Assembly (NCBI GenBank): GCA_027004315.1
Contig: JALTHV010000287.1
Coordinates: forward strand, 1 to 7,193
Reading direction: 5' to 3'
Origin: Deltaproteobacteria bacterium
GTDB lineage: Bacteria > Desulfobacterota > Dissulfuribacteria > Dissulfuribacterales > UBA3076
Length of the DNA: 7,193 nucleotides
Shown here: positions 6,457 through 7,193 of the stretch, in pieces
Position numbering within the stretch: position 1 is the first letter of the stretch
Layout: each line of letters starts with the position of its first letter
The notes under the pieces: model-generated
Told to the model about the DNA's origin: nothing
The model's input: only the letters and a program-made list of their open reading frames with translations
Database searches by the model: none
Translations under genes and position numbers: made by a program

Positions 6457-6891
6457 TTGTCCATCCGTCATAGGGGGCGTAAGATAGCCCTTCAGATCCT
6501 TTATCAATACGAATGGGATGCCATTAAAGATATAGATAGGGCCATAGAGGAATATGCCAACTATCTGGCCCCAAGGCCTATCTCTGAAGGAGACCCTGCC
6601 CTGCTTTTTGGCCGGAGCAGGCTGGAAGGGGTAATCATTCACAAGACAGATATCGATTCTATCCTGAAGAAGAACGCCAGACGCTGGAAATTGTGCAGAA
6701 TGGCCGGTGTGGACAGGAATATCTTGCGTATAGGGGTCTTTGAACTGTGCTACTGTCCTGACATTCCCCCCAGAGTGGCCATAAATGAGGCCGTGGAGCT
6801 GGCAAAGGAGTTTGGCAGCGAAGAATCGGCCGCTTTTATCAACGGTATCCTGGATGCCGTCCTGAAGGACAGGAAGACAACAGGAGAGTAA
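6457..6891 (+). CDS. nusB: Transcription antitermination factor NusB (C-terminus altered by an insertion)
   Basis: Small all-helical RNA-binding protein. With NusE (ribosomal protein S10) it binds boxA RNA and supports rRNA antitermination. The 144-residue protein opens with the typical basic helix RHRGRKIALQILYQYEW. It also has the family blocks RMAGVDRNILRIGVFEL and VAINEAVELAKEFGSEESAAFINGILDAV. The most plausible start is TTG at 6457, 2 nt after the ribH stop. No ATG or GTG is available in frame upstream before a stop, and the SD is weak (GAG at 6445-6447), so coupling to ribH is likely. The TAA stop at 6889-6891 lies inside the first bases (GTAA) of the family A copy 3 element. Without that insertion the frame would run ACA-GGA-GAC-ATA-TTG-GCA-TAG, so the native C-terminus was probably TGDILA instead of TGE. 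The conserved core is untouched, so function is probably kept. Confidence 0.95.
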   Translation: MSIRHRGRKIALQILYQYEWDAIKDIDRAIEEYANYLAPRPISEGDPALLFGRSRLEGVIIHKTDIDSILKKNARRWKLCRMAGVDRNILRIGVFELCYCPDIPPRVAINEAVELAKEFGSEESAAFINGILDAVLKDRKTTGE

Positions 6892-7035
6892 CTGTTTACA
6901 TTCCTCCCGGCCAGCGGTAGCCTTTTTTCAGGGTTTCAGTGCGGATTAATGGGCAGAGTGCCCTGATCTTGTGCATCAAGCGATGCTCCTGAAACCCTGA
7001 AAAAAGGCTACCGCTGGCCGGGGGTGAAGGGTTAC
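6888..7035. mobile_element. IS66-type MITE, family A copy 3 (loop inverted)
   Basis: A 148-bp element at the nusB-leuS junction, flanked by perfect 8-bp direct repeats ACAGGAGA at 6880-6887 and 7036-7043. The left end GTAACTGTTTACA is close to copies 1 and 2. The right end is more diverged (GTAACCCTTCACC on the minus strand). The inner hairpin is perfect over 33 bp (6907-6939 with 6989-7021) but has a partly different sequence from copies 1 and 2. The 49-nt loop (6940-6988) is the reverse complement of the copy 2 loop with a single difference. The roughly 20-nt right-hand spacer of copies 1 and 2 is absent. The element supplies the nusB stop codon. The right target repeat carries AGGAGA, but at 18 nt from the leuS ATG it is too distant to be an obvious ribosome site. 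Confidence 0.9.
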
Positions 7036-7061
7036 ACAGGAGACATATTGGCATAGAGATC

Positions 7062-7193
7062 ATGACATTACGATATGATTTCAAAAAAATAGAGGAAAGG
7101 CACCAGGCTGAGTGGGAAAAGAGGGGACTATTTCGTGTCAAAGATGGAGACCCAAGACCCAGGTATTATGTGCTGGAGATGTTCCCCTATCCC
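7062..7193 (+). CDS. leuS: Leucyl-tRNA synthetase, N-terminal fragment
   Basis: Class I aminoacyl-tRNA synthetase that charges tRNA-Leu; only the first 44 residues lie in the window. The N-terminus MTLRYDFKKIEERHQAEW is followed by YYVLEMFPYP, the characteristic LeuRS block just before the HIGH-type ATP-binding signature (which would follow beyond the window end). The ATG at 7062 gives the usual N-terminal length. The nearest SD-like bases are GAG at 7056-7058, which are close and weak. In the reconstructed pre-insertion arrangement, the nusB stop (TAG 7054-7056) would be 5 nt before this ATG, so leuS was probably coupled to nusB before copy 3 separated them. Confidence 0.93.
   Translation, partial: MTLRYDFKKIEERHQAEWEKRGLFRVKDGDPRPRYYVLEMFPYP

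Noticed and set aside
4010..7035. CRISPR-like or attC-type repeat array
   Set aside because: Repeats are 148-171 bp, separated by whole genes, and each carries its own target duplication, with no spacers or integron context.

Overview
The window looks like a chromosomal housekeeping locus of a Desulfobacterota (deltaproteobacterial) organism. It carries, all on the + strand, glyA (5' end outside the window), a ComEB-type dCMP deaminase, nrdR, ribD, ribE, ribBA, ribH, nusB and the start of leuS. The taxonomic assignment rests on this gene order and on the general character of the proteins. It is an inference and was not tested by a search. All complete genes read through intact, with no frameshifts.

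Layout. Positions 1-2182 hold glyA, dCMP deaminase and nrdR, tightly packed (17-nt gap, then a 4-nt ATGA overlap): one-carbon metabolism, thymidylate precursor supply and ribonucleotide reductase control. Positions 2211-6454 hold a full riboflavin set. RibBA makes both precursors (the GTP branch and the ribulose-5-phosphate branch), RibD deaminates and reduces the pyrimidine, RibH makes lumazine and RibE makes riboflavin. nusB follows ribH by 2 nt, and leuS begins at 7062. No FMN riboswitch is visible before ribD or ribBA.

The striking part is what sits between the genes. Four non-coding, hairpin-forming insertion elements interrupt the rib-nusB-leuS run: 4010-4178, 5504-5674, 5701-5955 and 6888-7035. 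Each begins GTAA and ends TTAC, and each is flanked by a perfect 8-bp direct repeat (GATTTTGT, GATTCAAT, TTCCTGAT and ACAGGAGA respectively). GTAA ends with 8-bp target duplications are the hallmark of IS66-family transposition, so I interpret the elements as IS66-mobilised MITEs. No transposase is present in the window. Three copies are one family (148-171 bp, a 32-34-bp stem with a 48-49-nt loop). The fourth is a different, 255-bp family built as one long nested palindrome. The target duplications allow the uninterrupted locus to be reconstructed: ribE-ribBA gap about 57 nt, ribBA-ribH about 99 nt, nusB-leuS about 5 nt.

The third family-A copy landed inside the end of nusB, and its terminal GTAA now supplies the nusB TAA stop codon. 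Its central loop is inverted relative to the other two copies although its left end is not. Its stem has a different sequence in both arms yet still pairs perfectly. These points are the most rewarding for follow-up.
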